Source of the DNA: Rhizobium leguminosarum
GTDB taxonomy: Bacteria > Pseudomonadota > Alphaproteobacteria > Rhizobiales > Rhizobiaceae
NCBI RefSeq assembly: GCF_002953715.1
Contig: NZ_CP025016.1
Span: forward strand, 186,001-250,000
Direction: 5' to 3'
DNA: 64,000 nt
In this document: one piece after another, positions 52,452-61,033 of the stretch
Numbering within the stretch: the stretch's first letter is position 1
Layout: every line of letters starts with the position of its first letter
Translations under genes and position numbers: made by a program
Notes under the pieces: generated by a model
What the model saw: the letters and a program-made list of their open reading frames with translations, nothing else
Database searches by the model: none
What the model was told of the DNA's origin: nothing

Positions 52452-53338
52452 GGCTGGGCCTCGCGGTTGCGGGCGATCGACCTGATGTAGAGGATGCCGA
52501 AGATCAGGCAGAAGCCGAATGTGATAACGGCCTGGGTCATGGCGTTCAGCGGGTCGTTCATATCGGCGAAGGTGCGCTGCATGAACGGCCCCATCATCTC
52601 CGGCGATGCCGAGCCGAGCACATAGGGTAGGGTGAAGGCGGAGAAGATGCCGAGCACCGCAAAGGAAGCGGTGACCAGCAGGGAATTGCCCATGCGCGGC
52701 AGGATGATCGAGACGAAGACCCGAAGCGGCCTTGCGCCGACATCGCGAGCGGCCTCAATCGCACTGTTCGAAATGGAGGAAAGGCCGGCCGTCAGCATCA
52801 GCACCGTTAGCGGAAGATTGTCCCAGACGAGACCGATGACCGGTCCCCACGGCGTCAGATAGGGCGTGCGCAGCTTGGGTAGGCCGACTGAATTCAGCAA
52901 TAGGTCGACAGTTCCGTTCGGCCCGATCGTCCGGATCAGCGCATAAGCGAGGATGATCGATGGCACGAACATTGGAAAGATCGCAAGAGCCTGCACATAG
53001 GCGGCAAGGCGTCCTTGTGAGAACCGAAGGTAAAGCGCGATCGGAAGGCCGATCGCCAGAAGCAGGATACCGCAGACGGCGGTGGTCCAGAGCGTCAGCC
53101 ACAGATTGCCGAGGCTGTAGCCGTCGGTGAAGAAGAAGCGGTACGAAGCAAGCGAGAATTCCGTCGCTCCGTCAGGGCCTCGAACAAAGATCGTGCCGAC
53201 GACCGCCGAAAAGATCGGAAAGACGACCAGCCATGCAACCAGGAAGACCGGCAGGGCAACGAGGAGGAGCCCGATAGAGCTCCCCCTTCTGATGGACCGG
53301 TGACGGCGCAGAACCGCCGGCGCAGTGTCAGTGGACAT
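52448..53338 (-). CDS. ABC transporter permease (PotB class)
   Basis: A 296-residue membrane permease from ATG 53338 (MSTDTAPAVLRRHRSIRRGS), which overlaps the binding-protein stop; the longer open frame to 53620 is Arg/His-rich read-through of that gene. The EAA loop IEAARDVGARPLRVFVSIIL is near 190-210. It forms the channel with the PotC-class protein. Confidence 0.86.
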   Translation of the reverse strand: MSTDTAPAVLRRHRSIRRGSSIGLLLVALPVFLVAWLVVFPIFSAVVGTIFVRGPDGATEFSLASYRFFFTDGYSLGNLWLTLWTTAVCGILLLAIGLPIALYLRFSQGRLAAYVQALAIFPMFVPSIILAYALIRTIGPNGTVDLLLNSVGLPKLRTPYLTPWGPVIGLVWDNLPLTVLMLTAGLSSISNSAIEAARDVGARPLRVFVSIILPRMGNSLLVTASFAVLGIFSAFTLPYVLGSASPEMMGPFMQRTFADMNDPLNAMTQAVITFGFCLIFGILYIRSIARNREAQP

Positions 53339-54483
53339 CAGGTGCGGCTGATGCCCGGAGCAACGTTGCGGTACCAGCCGTCGGCGATCGCCTTTTCCCA
53401 ATCGCCACTCGGGAAGGTCGGAATGGTTGAGGGAATGACGTCGGCATATTTCTTGCGAAGATCGTCGGAGATGTGATCCCACGAGATGGCGGGGAAGCCG
53501 CCGATCTCGGTGATGATCGCTTCCTGCATTTCCTTCGTCAGCATGAATGCGGCAAGCTTCAGCGCCGCATCCTTGTTGGCGCCGTTGGAGAAGACGGTGA
53601 TGCTGGAGAAACCGCCGCAAAGGGCGAGATCGGTAAGCTGCACGAGGCCGGTCGTATCAGGCAGCACACCCTGGGAGATCGCCTGTAGCACCTGGTCCGA
53701 CCAGACCGGCACCATGGTGACGACGCCCTGGGCGAGCAACTGGATCGACTGGGTGTTGCCGGCCGTATAGGCGCCCTTGTCATAGAGCGCCGGGGCGAGG
53801 TCGTTGAGGATCTTCCAGGCCGGCGTCAACGTCTCAGTGGCGAAGTCGGCGGTGAAATTGTCGATCTTGAACTTCTTCGGATCGCGGCCATTGGCCTCAT
53901 GGATCGCACGGCGGACGAAGTTTCCGCCCGAACCGCCCTTGTCAGGACGGTTGTAGATGAACTGGCCCGGATTGGCCTTGATCCAGGCGGTGAGCTGATC
54001 CCAGCTTTTCGGCGCATCCTTCGGATCGAGCTTGGTCGTGTCGTAGGCGAGAAGGACCTGCGAACCGCGATAGGGAAGGGAGAAGGGAGTATCGAAGGCA
54101 AGCGGGTTGATATGGTCGTAGCCCTCGATGTTCTCGGCGGAGAACTTCACCCAGAGGCCGGCATCGATGCCGCCGGATGGCAGACGCGGATCGAATTGCT
54201 CGAAAAGGTCGGCCTGCGGATCGGTCTTCGTCTTCAGCGCGGCGAGCGCACGGTCGGCGATGGCGCGCAAGCCATTATTGTCGCCGGCATCGGTCACCTT
54301 CAGGGCAACGCCGGGATGCGCCTTTTCGAAGGCCGGGCGGATGACGTTGTTCCAGAGGTCGACGATATTGGCATCCGAACCGCTGTAGAGGTCGATCGTG
54401 CCGGCCGCAGCCGATGCGAAACGCGGAAGAGCCAGCAGACCGGCTGCAGCTGATGATGTGATCAGAAATTCGCGTCTATTCAT
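53338..54483 (-). CDS. ABC transporter substrate-binding protein (PotD/FbpA class), Tat-like signal
   Basis: A 381-residue exported protein starting MNRREFLITSSAAAGLLALP, a compact twin-arginine-type signal (RREFL), with cleavage near ASA|AA. The mature part has IDLYSGSDANIVDLWNNVIRPAFEK, ADLFEQFDPRLPSGG near 95, and the lobe-crossing segment FDTPFSLPYRGSQVLLAYDT near 130-150. Members bind polyamines, iron, thiamin or small organic ions; the ligand cannot be named. It leads the operon 53338-50510. Confidence 0.85.
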   Translation of the reverse strand: MNRREFLITSSAAAGLLALPRFASAAAGTIDLYSGSDANIVDLWNNVIRPAFEKAHPGVALKVTDAGDNNGLRAIADRALAALKTKTDPQADLFEQFDPRLPSGGIDAGLWVKFSAENIEGYDHINPLAFDTPFSLPYRGSQVLLAYDTTKLDPKDAPKSWDQLTAWIKANPGQFIYNRPDKGGSGGNFVRRAIHEANGRDPKKFKIDNFTADFATETLTPAWKILNDLAPALYDKGAYTAGNTQSIQLLAQGVVTMVPVWSDQVLQAISQGVLPDTTGLVQLTDLALCGGFSSITVFSNGANKDAALKLAAFMLTKEMQEAIITEIGGFPAISWDHISDDLRKKYADVIPSTIPTFPSGDWEKAIADGWYRNVAPGISRT

Positions 54484-54593
54484 AACCCGTCTCCATCAGG
54501 TGTCGAGGCTCAGCCTCCGCAGGATTGTCTGAGGCCTTGCTAGCGCCGGCGCGTAACATCGACATGACAGATCGGGCATATCTGAGGGAAATT

Positions 54594-54605
54594 GCACAGC
54601 TGTGC
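54594..54605. promoter_or_regulatory. 12-bp palindrome between the transporter operon and msrA
   Basis: GCACAGCTGTGC is perfectly symmetric and lies in the 185-base divergent gap 54484-54668. A possible operator for either direction. A small hairpin GAGGC-TCA-GCCTC (54505-54517) lies in the leader of the transporter operon. Confidence 0.35.
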
Positions 54606-54668
54606 TCTTTGCACCGTGTAGAAATCGGCGCCAGGAGTTACTATCTCTTGCGGAAAAGGAGATATCCA

Positions 54669-55178
54669 ATGACCGAAGAACGTGCAGTCCTCGCCGGCGG
54701 TTGCTTCTGGGGCATGCAGGACCTCATCCGCCGATACAAGGGCGTGATCTCGACCCGCGTCGGCTATACCGGCGGCGATGTGCCGAATGCCACCTATCGC
54801 AACCACGGAACCCATGCGGAGGCGATCGAGATCATCTTCGACCCCTCAAGGATCAGCTATCGGGAAATCCTCGAATTCTTCTTCCAGATCCACGACCCGA
54901 GCACGCGCAACCGCCAGGGCAACGATGTTGGCTTGAGCTACCGCTCGGCAATCTTCTACGTCACCCCTGAGCAGGAGCGCGTCGCCAAAGACACGATCGC
55001 CGATGTCGACGCATCAGCCCTGTGGCCCGGCAAGGTCGTCACCGAAGTCGTGCCGGTTAGCGATTTCTGGGAGGCAGAACCCGAGCACCAGGATTATCTG
55101 GAGCGGATTCCGAACGGCTATACCTGCCATTTCGTCCGGCCCGGCTGGAAACTGCCGGTCCGCCAGAAGATCGCCTGA
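54669..55178 (+). CDS. msrA: Peptide-methionine (S)-S-oxide reductase
   Basis: A 169-residue enzyme that reduces methionine-S-sulfoxide in proteins and free Met. The catalytic motif GCFWG places the active Cys at residue 12, followed by YTGGDVPNATYRNHGTHAEAIEIIFDP, the classic MsrA core, and the Glu/Tyr-rich segment EAEPEHQDYLERIP near 135. No resolving Cys cluster is obvious at the C-terminus. ATG 54669 has AAAAGGAG 7 bases upstream, which decides it over the open frame to 54525. It likely stands as a single gene, converging on the LysR gene. Confidence 0.92.
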   Translation: MTEERAVLAGGCFWGMQDLIRRYKGVISTRVGYTGGDVPNATYRNHGTHAEAIEIIFDPSRISYREILEFFFQIHDPSTRNRQGNDVGLSYRSAIFYVTPEQERVAKDTIADVDASALWPGKVVTEVVPVSDFWEAEPEHQDYLERIPNGYTCHFVRPGWKLPVRQKIA

Positions 55179-55184
55179 TATTGA

Positions 55185-56057
55185 TCAGGCTCCCATCGCC
55201 GCGCGGCTGGTTTCCAGAAGCGCGGCGATGAGATTTGCCCTCGGCGAAGATCGCGTCACCACGATGCCGACGGTGCGCATAGCGGACGAGCGGGGCAGGG
55301 GCAGCTTGACGATATCTAATCCCGCCGGCCAGGGCGGCGCCCAATCCGGCACGATCGAGATTCCGAGGCCGCGGTCTACCATCACCGCGATCGCCTCCAG
55401 CGCGTCGAGCTCATAACGCTCGACTGGATGGATGCTGCTCTCGCGCAGATATTCATCGGCGATGTGACCACCCCACTGGTTGCGGTCGTAGCGGATGAAG
55501 GGCAGGGTCTTCAACAGTTCGAGCGGATCCGCCCCTTCGCAGTCCCGTGGAGCGATCAGCACCAGGGGTTCCTGGCGCAGTTTGTTGAAAGTCAGCGTCT
55601 TCTGCATCGGAAATCGCGGTTCAATGATGAAGGCCGCATCCAGTGCGCCGTTCAAAACCTCGGCATAGAGGTCCATCGATGCCCCCGGCTTGAGGAAGAT
55701 CTCGATCAGCGGATAATCCTGGGCGAGACGGTGGAGAACGCCGGGAACGAGACCGGTCAGCGCCGTATTGATCGCCCCGATCCGCATCTCGCCCGAAATC
55801 GTCGCGGTGCCGGCCATCGCCTTCAGGTCGCGTGTATCGCGCACCAGATCCCTGCAACGTTCGAGAATGGCAAAACCGGCCTCCGTCGGCCGCATGACGC
55901 GGCCGGAGCGCACCAGCAGCCGCACCCCGAGCTCGGCCTCCAATGCGCGGATGCGCTGGGCGACGGCGGCAGGCGTGAGGTTCAGCCGCTGGGCGGCCTC
56001 CGCCAGCGAGTGCCGCTCGGCAACGACGATGAAGGTTTCGAGAAAACGTGTGTCCAT
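55185..56057 (-). CDS. LysR-family transcriptional regulator
   Basis: A 290-residue activator/repressor. The winged helix-turn-helix LAEAAQRLNLTPAAVAQRIRALEAELG is at about residues 18-44, followed by the linker helix and a two-lobed effector domain from about 90. It is divergent from the SDR and RraA-like genes, the usual arrangement for a LysR protein controlling its neighbour. An inverted repeat overlaps its own start region. The co-inducer is unknown. Confidence 0.88.
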   Translation of the reverse strand: MDTRFLETFIVVAERHSLAEAAQRLNLTPAAVAQRIRALEAELGVRLLVRSGRVMRPTEAGFAILERCRDLVRDTRDLKAMAGTATISGEMRIGAINTALTGLVPGVLHRLAQDYPLIEIFLKPGASMDLYAEVLNGALDAAFIIEPRFPMQKTLTFNKLRQEPLVLIAPRDCEGADPLELLKTLPFIRYDRNQWGGHIADEYLRESSIHPVERYELDALEAIAVMVDRGLGISIVPDWAPPWPAGLDIVKLPLPRSSAMRTVGIVVTRSSPRANLIAALLETSRAAMGA

Positions 56058-56058
56058 C

Positions 56059-56073
56059 GATAGTTTTTCTATC
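56059..56073. promoter_or_regulatory. Inverted repeat at the LysR gene start
   Basis: GATAG-TTTTT-CTATC lies directly upstream of the LysR ATG. It could be part of a LysR recognition or autoregulation site in the 97-base divergent gap. Confidence 0.35.
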
Positions 56074-56154
56074 TCTTGAACGAAGCAGAAGCCATATTTT
56101 ATTTACGATCCATTGCTCCGAAAGATGGCCCGACCATATGAGGAGACGGATGGA

Positions 56155-56940
56155 ATGGATTTCGGCCTGAAGGACAAGACGGCCCTGGTGCTTGGCGCCG
56201 GCGGCGGATTGGGCAGCGCGATTGCAGTCAAGCTTGCGCGCGAAGGCGCCAGAATTGCCGCGGCGGATATCGATCTCGCCGCCGCTGAGAAGACCGCGGC
56301 CGCGATCGAATCCGAAGGGGGCAAGGCGCTGGCACTACAATGGGATCTTTCCGATCTCGGTTCGATCGATGCGCATGTCGCTGCAATCGAACGTCAGTTC
56401 GGACCGGTCGAGATCCTCGTCAACAATACCGGCGGCCCGCCGCCGACCACCGTCTCCGGCCAGGATCCGACACTCTGGAACCAATATTTCCAGAGCATGG
56501 TCCTCTCCGTCATCGCCATTACCGATCGTGTGCTGCCTGAGATGCGGGCGCGCAAATGGGGGCGCATCGTCACCTCGACCTCGTCGGGCGTGGTCGCGCC
56601 GATCCCCAATCTCGGCATCTCCAACGCGTTGCGCCTGTCATTGGTCGGCTGGTCGAAAACGCTGGCGCGCGAGGTCGGACGCGACGGCATCACCGTCAAC
56701 ATCGTCCTGCCGGGCCGCATCGCCACCGGCCGCATCACCTTCCTCGACGAGCAGAAGGCCAAACGCGAAAGCCGCTCCATCGATGACGTCGTCGCAGAAA
56801 GCACCGGCAGCATTCCGCTCGGCCGCTATGGCCGTCCGGAAGAATATGGCAATGTCGTCACCTTCCTGGCGAGCGAGCCTGCCTCCTATCTCACCGGATC
56901 GGTGATCCGCGTCGATGGCGGCATGATCCAGAGCATCTGA
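56155..56940 (+). CDS. Short-chain dehydrogenase/reductase with atypical active site
   Basis: A 261-residue SDR. The cofactor loop is GAGGGLG (14-20), NNTGG (90-94) is the NNAG-like motif, and the catalytic Ser lies in STSSG (141-145). Where YxxxK is expected, the sequence has Ser156-N-A-L-Arg160, so both Tyr and Lys are replaced. C-terminal YLTGSVIRVDGGM is normal for SDRs. Either it uses another chemistry or is not a classical reductase. ATG 56155 has GAGGAGA upstream. The RraA-like gene follows after 27 bases. Confidence 0.85.
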   Translation: MDFGLKDKTALVLGAGGGLGSAIAVKLAREGARIAAADIDLAAAEKTAAAIESEGGKALALQWDLSDLGSIDAHVAAIERQFGPVEILVNNTGGPPPTTVSGQDPTLWNQYFQSMVLSVIAITDRVLPEMRARKWGRIVTSTSSGVVAPIPNLGISNALRLSLVGWSKTLAREVGRDGITVNIVLPGRIATGRITFLDEQKAKRESRSIDDVVAESTGSIPLGRYGRPEEYGNVVTFLASEPASYLTGSVIRVDGGMIQSI

Positions 56941-56967
56941 CAGAAACCGAATTGGAACCGATACCCG

Positions 56968-57666
56968 ATGGCCCTCAGCGCTGAAGCGATAGCAATTCTC
57001 AAGACCGTCTCGACGGCCACCCTGACGACCGTTCTTTTGAAGAAGGGCCTGCGGAACGTCTGGATCCGCGGCGCCGTTCCCCTGAAGCCCGGCCAGCCGC
57101 GCATCGTCGGCCCGGCCTTCACCCTGCGCTTCGTTCCGGCCCGCGAAGATCTGGCGACGCCGGCATCCTGGGCCTCGCCGATCTCGACGCGCGCCGCGAT
57201 CGAGGCGATGCCGGGGGGCTGTGTCGCCGTCGTCGATGCGATGGGTGTCACCGATGCTGGCATCTTCGGCGATATCCTCTGTGCCCGCATGCAGAAGAGA
57301 GGCGTTGCCGCACTCGTCACCGACGGCGTCGTGCGCGACCTTGCCGGCGTGCTCGATGCCAACCTGCCGGTCTGGTGCCGCGGCGTCGCAGCACCCCCTT
57401 CGGTCGCTGGCCTCACCTTCGTCGCCTGGCAGCAGCCGATCGGCTGCGGTGGCGTGGCGGTTTTCCCCGATGACATTATCGTCGTCGACCAGGACGGCGC
57501 GGTGCTGATCCCAGCGGATCTGCTCGAGGCGGTGCTTGATGAAGCGCCGGAACAGGAGCGCATGGAAGCCTGGATCATGACCAGGATCGATGAAGGCGTG
57601 TCGCTGCCCGGCCTCTATCCGATGAACGCCGAAACCAAGGCGCTCTACGAGGCCTCGAAGAAATAA
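56968..57666 (+). CDS. RraA-like protein (HMG/CHA-aldolase-type fold)
   Basis: A 232-residue protein of the RraA/4-hydroxy-4-methyl-2-oxoglutarate aldolase family. The metal/substrate site is visible as GDILCARMQKRGVAALVTDGVVRDLAGV, with the Arg-Asp pair near residue 125-126. In enterobacteria RraA inhibits RNase E, but longer proteins in catabolic operons are usually pyruvate-releasing aldolases or decarboxylases. Next to an SDR and LysR gene, an enzyme role in catabolism of an oxo acid is more likely. A terminator follows. Confidence 0.82.
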   Translation: MALSAEAIAILKTVSTATLTTVLLKKGLRNVWIRGAVPLKPGQPRIVGPAFTLRFVPAREDLATPASWASPISTRAAIEAMPGGCVAVVDAMGVTDAGIFGDILCARMQKRGVAALVTDGVVRDLAGVLDANLPVWCRGVAAPPSVAGLTFVAWQQPIGCGGVAVFPDDIIVVDQDGAVLIPADLLEAVLDEAPEQERMEAWIMTRIDEGVSLPGLYPMNAETKALYEASKK

Positions 57667-57689
57667 GCTCCAGCCTAGGCGGATCGAGG

Positions 57690-57720
57690 AGGGTCGCGGC
57701 TTCGCGGCCCTTTTGCTTTC
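57690..57720 (+). terminator. Intrinsic terminator after the RraA-like gene
   Basis: GGGTCGCG and CGCGGCCC pair (one G-T) around GCTT, followed by TTTTGCTTTC. It separates the SDR/RraA transcript from the converging amidohydrolase gene. Confidence 0.75.
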
Positions 57721-57728
57721 GCCCTATC

Positions 57729-59018
57729 TCAATAACGAGGTGCGTAATCCAGGCCGCCGTCGATCCGGGCCGGGCGTCCGTCGAGGAAAAGCTCGCCGAT
57801 GCGCGGCGCCGAGCGGGCGATGACCTTGCCGCGGCGGATCACCGCCAGGCGGTTGGGCTTCAGCCGCAGCGCTTCCAGCGTGTCGCTGGCCTGGAGAATG
57901 ACGAGGTCGGCACTGCATCCCTTTTCCAGGCCGTAATCTGCAAGCCCCATCGTCTTCGCCGAATTGACGGTTAGCGCGTCAAAGATCTTCTTCTTGTCGT
58001 CGATGCCGGCCATCTGCGCGACATGGATCGCCATATGGCCGACCTCCAGCATGTCGCCCGATCCCATCGAATACCAGGGGTCCATGACGCAGTCGTGCCC
58101 GAAGGAAACATTGAGTCCCGCATCCATCAGCTCCCGCACGCGGGTCATGCCGCGGCGTTTCGGATAGGTGTCGTGCCGGCCCTGCAGCATGATGTTGATC
58201 AGCGGATTGGGGATGACGTTGATCTCGGCCTCTGCCATCAGCGGAATGAGCTTGGAAACATAATAATTGTCCATCGAATGCATCGAGGTCAGATGCGAGC
58301 CGGCGACGCGCCCCTGCAAGCCGAAGCGGATGGTTTCCGCAGCCAGCGTCTCGATATGGCGCGAGAGCGGGTCGTCGGTTTCGTCGCAATGTATATCGAC
58401 CGGCAGGCCGCGATCGGCGGCGATGCGGCAGAGCGCCTCGACCGACGCCGTACCTTCGCCCATCGTCCGTTCGAAATGCGGAATGCCGCCGACGATATCG
58501 ACGCCCATGTCGAGAGCGCGGTTGAGCGCGTCGATTGCGCCCGGCGAGCGGTAATAACCATCCTGGGGAAAGGCGACCAGCTGCAGATCGATGTAGGGGG
58601 CGACCTTCTCGCGAACCTCGATCATCGCCTCGACAGTCACAAGCCTCGGATCACTGGTATCGACATGGCTGCGGATGAAGAGCAGGCCCTGCGTGACCGC
58701 CAGATCGCAATAGCGCAGCGCACGATCGACCAGTTCCTCCTTCGTCACGATCGGGCGCAGCTCCCCCCAGAGCGTTATGCCTTCGAGCAGCGTGCCGGAG
58801 ACGTTCATGCGCGGCAGGCCGAGCGACAGGGTGGCGTCCATATGGAAATGCGGATCGACGAAGGGCGGGCTGACCAGCCGGCCGGTCGCGTCGATCTCCT
58901 CTTGCGCCTGCGCCTGGAGATTAGGCTCGACAGCGATGATCTTGCCGCCCTGGATGCCGATATCAATCCCCTTTCGGCCATCGGGGAGATTTGCTTTTCT
59001 GACGATCAGATCGAACAT
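57729..59018 (-). CDS. Cytosine-deaminase-like amidohydrolase
   Basis: A 429-residue metal-dependent deaminase/amidohydrolase. The HxH metal motif is in DPHFHMD (His57, His59), HCDETDD near 206-212 supplies the second His and catalytic Glu, a later SHLTSMHS gives another His, and FGHDCVMDPW near 311-320 the metal Asp. This pattern matches CodA/AtzB-type deaminases acting on cytosine, isocytosine, creatinine-like or triazine rings. It closes an operon with an amidase and a BMP-class importer, so it probably acts on an imported N-heterocycle. Confidence 0.85.
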   Translation of the reverse strand: MFDLIVRKANLPDGRKGIDIGIQGGKIIAVEPNLQAQAQEEIDATGRLVSPPFVDPHFHMDATLSLGLPRMNVSGTLLEGITLWGELRPIVTKEELVDRALRYCDLAVTQGLLFIRSHVDTSDPRLVTVEAMIEVREKVAPYIDLQLVAFPQDGYYRSPGAIDALNRALDMGVDIVGGIPHFERTMGEGTASVEALCRIAADRGLPVDIHCDETDDPLSRHIETLAAETIRFGLQGRVAGSHLTSMHSMDNYYVSKLIPLMAEAEINVIPNPLINIMLQGRHDTYPKRRGMTRVRELMDAGLNVSFGHDCVMDPWYSMGSGDMLEVGHMAIHVAQMAGIDDKKKIFDALTVNSAKTMGLADYGLEKGCSADLVILQASDTLEALRLKPNRLAVIRRGKVIARSAPRIGELFLDGRPARIDGGLDYAPRY

Positions 59019-59042
59019 CGGAGCCTCATTGGGTGGATTGTT

Positions 59043-59987
59043 TCAGCGTTCGCCACGCCGATAGGGCTGCATCAGCGCCTGCGGAACACGGGCGCGGCGG
59101 GCCATGACGGCAAGGGCGGCAATGGAAAGGATATAGGGCGTCATCAGAAAGAGCTGATAGGGCACGAGCCCGCTCAGTGCGGTTTGCAGCCGAAGCTGAA
59201 AGGCGTCGAAGAAGGCAAAGAGCAGGGCGCCGAAAAGCGCGCGGCCCGGCCGCCAGGAGGCGAAGACGACGAGCGCGATGCAGATCCAGCCGCGCCCCTG
59301 CACCATGGTCGGGAAGAAGCTGTTGAACGCCGACAATGTCAGGAAGGCGCCGCCCATTCCCATCAGCGCGCTTCCGGCAATCACCGCGCCATAGCGCACC
59401 TTCATCGGATTGACCCCCTGGGCTTCCGCCGCATGCGGATTTTCGCCCGTCATGCGGATCGCAAGGCCGACAGGCGTGCGGAAAATGATGTAGGCCATTA
59501 GCAGGGCGATAAGGATTGCGAGATAGGTCGGCGCCGTCTGCGTGAAGAAGGCCGGCCCGATGAAGGGCAGCGTCGAGAGACCGGGAATGGCGATCGGCTG
59601 GAACGGCACGATGGTGGGCGGAGTATTGGCAAGCGGCACGATCAGCCGGAAGACATAATAGCTGAAGCTCGAGGCAAACAGCGTCACGCCGAGACCGGAG
59701 ACATGCTGGGAGAGGCCGAGCGTCACCGTCAGGCCCGCATGCAGCAGGCCGAAGACGCCGCCGGCGACCGCAGCGATCAGCAGGCCGGTCCAGAGATCGG
59801 CGCCGTGATAGACGGAAAGCCAGCCGATCATCGCGCCGAAGGTCATGATGCCTTCGATGCCGAGATTGAGCACGCCGGCCCGCTCGCAGAGCAAGGCGCC
59901 GAGCGTGCCGAAAATCAGCGGTGTGGCGATCCGCAGGATAGCCGCCCACAGCCCGGCGGAAGCGATGATGTCGAACAGCTGCATCAT
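59043..59987 (-). CDS. ABC transporter permease (BMP/nucleoside class), subunit 2
   Basis: A 314-residue membrane permease. Family motifs are TLGALLCERAGVLNLGIEGIMTFGAMIGW near 28-56 and GENPHAAEAQGVNPMKVRYGAVIAGSALMGMGGAF near 180-215, with about eight TM segments. It overlaps the preceding permease by 4 bases and lies 24 bases before the amidohydrolase. In known systems this pair imports nucleosides or purine-like compounds. Confidence 0.87.
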   Translation of the reverse strand: MMQLFDIIASAGLWAAILRIATPLIFGTLGALLCERAGVLNLGIEGIMTFGAMIGWLSVYHGADLWTGLLIAAVAGGVFGLLHAGLTVTLGLSQHVSGLGVTLFASSFSYYVFRLIVPLANTPPTIVPFQPIAIPGLSTLPFIGPAFFTQTAPTYLAILIALLMAYIIFRTPVGLAIRMTGENPHAAEAQGVNPMKVRYGAVIAGSALMGMGGAFLTLSAFNSFFPTMVQGRGWICIALVVFASWRPGRALFGALLFAFFDAFQLRLQTALSGLVPYQLFLMTPYILSIAALAVMARRARVPQALMQPYRRGER

Positions 59988-61033
59988 CGCCGGATCCTGT
60001 ATTGGGTGAAGAACAAGGCGATCAGCATCGTCAGCAGCGACAGCGCCACCGTGACATCGGCGATATAGGTCGGGATGCCGAGGCCGCGGCTCATGCCGTC
60101 AGCACCCACGAACATGGTGGCCGTGAAAATGGCGGCGAAGACGACGCCGAGTGGATTGAGGTTGGCGAGCATGGCGACGACGATACCGGCATAGCCGAAA
60201 CCGGGCGACAGGTCGGTCGTCACATAACCCTTGACGCCCATGACCTCGATCGCTCCTGCCAACCCCGCAAGCCCGCCCGAGAGACAGGCGACCTTCACCA
60301 ACGTTTTGCCGAGCGGGACGCCGGCAAAGACGGCCCCGCCGGGATTGAGACCCGCGGCGCGCGACTGCATGCCGAACACGGTGCGGGACTGGACGAAATG
60401 GACGATGATGGCCAGCCCGATCGCGATCGCAAAGCCGATATGCAGGCGCGAGCGGGCGATCAGCTTCGGCAGCATGGCGTGATCACTGACGGATTGCGAC
60501 TGCGGCCAGCCGAAGGCGAGCGGATCCTTGAGAACACCATCGATCAGCATCGAAACGAAGAGTACGGCGATGAAGTTCAAGAGCAGGCTGGTGACGACCT
60601 CATCGACGGAGAAGCGCAGCCTGAGCCAGAGCGGGATCAGGATCAGCACCATGCCGGCAATGGCGCCGACCAGCAGCAGCAGGGGAATGAGGATGGGTGC
60701 GGGAAGATTGCCGAACAGTTTCGAGCTCGTCGCGGCAACGGCGATGGCACCGAGATAGAACTGGCCTTCAGCGCCGATATTCCACAGCCGCGCCCGGAAA
60801 GCGACGGCGGCGGCAAGCCCCGTCAGCATCAGCGGCGTTGCCCGCGTCAGCGTTTCGGTCGCTGACAGCCGCGAGCCGAAGGCGCCGGTCAGGATGCGCC
60901 AATAGGCATCGATAACAGGCGCGCCGGCGATTGATATCAGGATACCCGCCAGCGCCAGCGCTGCGATGACCGCGATGACGGGCGTGATGATCAGCAGGTA
61001 AAGCGGGCGGTGTTCGCGGCGCTCAAATCGCAT
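59984..61033 (-). CDS. ABC transporter permease (BMP/nucleoside class), subunit 1
   Basis: A 349-residue membrane permease with about ten TM segments. GLAAAVAFRARLWNIGAEGQFYLGAIAVA near 72-100 and SRAAGLNPGGAVFAGVPLGKTLVKVACLSGGLAGLAGAIEVMG near 230-272 are typical of the class. It overlaps the end of the ATPase gene by 11 bases (61023-61033). Confidence 0.87.
   Translation of the reverse strand: MRFERREHRPLYLLIITPVIAVIAALALAGILISIAGAPVIDAYWRILTGAFGSRLSATETLTRATPLMLTGLAAAVAFRARLWNIGAEGQFYLGAIAVAATSSKLFGNLPAPILIPLLLLVGAIAGMVLILIPLWLRLRFSVDEVVTSLLLNFIAVLFVSMLIDGVLKDPLAFGWPQSQSVSDHAMLPKLIARSRLHIGFAIAIGLAIIVHFVQSRTVFGMQSRAAGLNPGGAVFAGVPLGKTLVKVACLSGGLAGLAGAIEVMGVKGYVTTDLSPGFGYAGIVVAMLANLNPLGVVFAAIFTATMFVGADGMSRGLGIPTYIADVTVALSLLTMLIALFFTQYRIRR

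Noticed and set aside
58023..59501. Long plus-strand open frame of 492 codons opposite the deaminase gene
   Set aside because: The sense strand encodes clear deaminase and permease motifs; the antisense translation has no family features.
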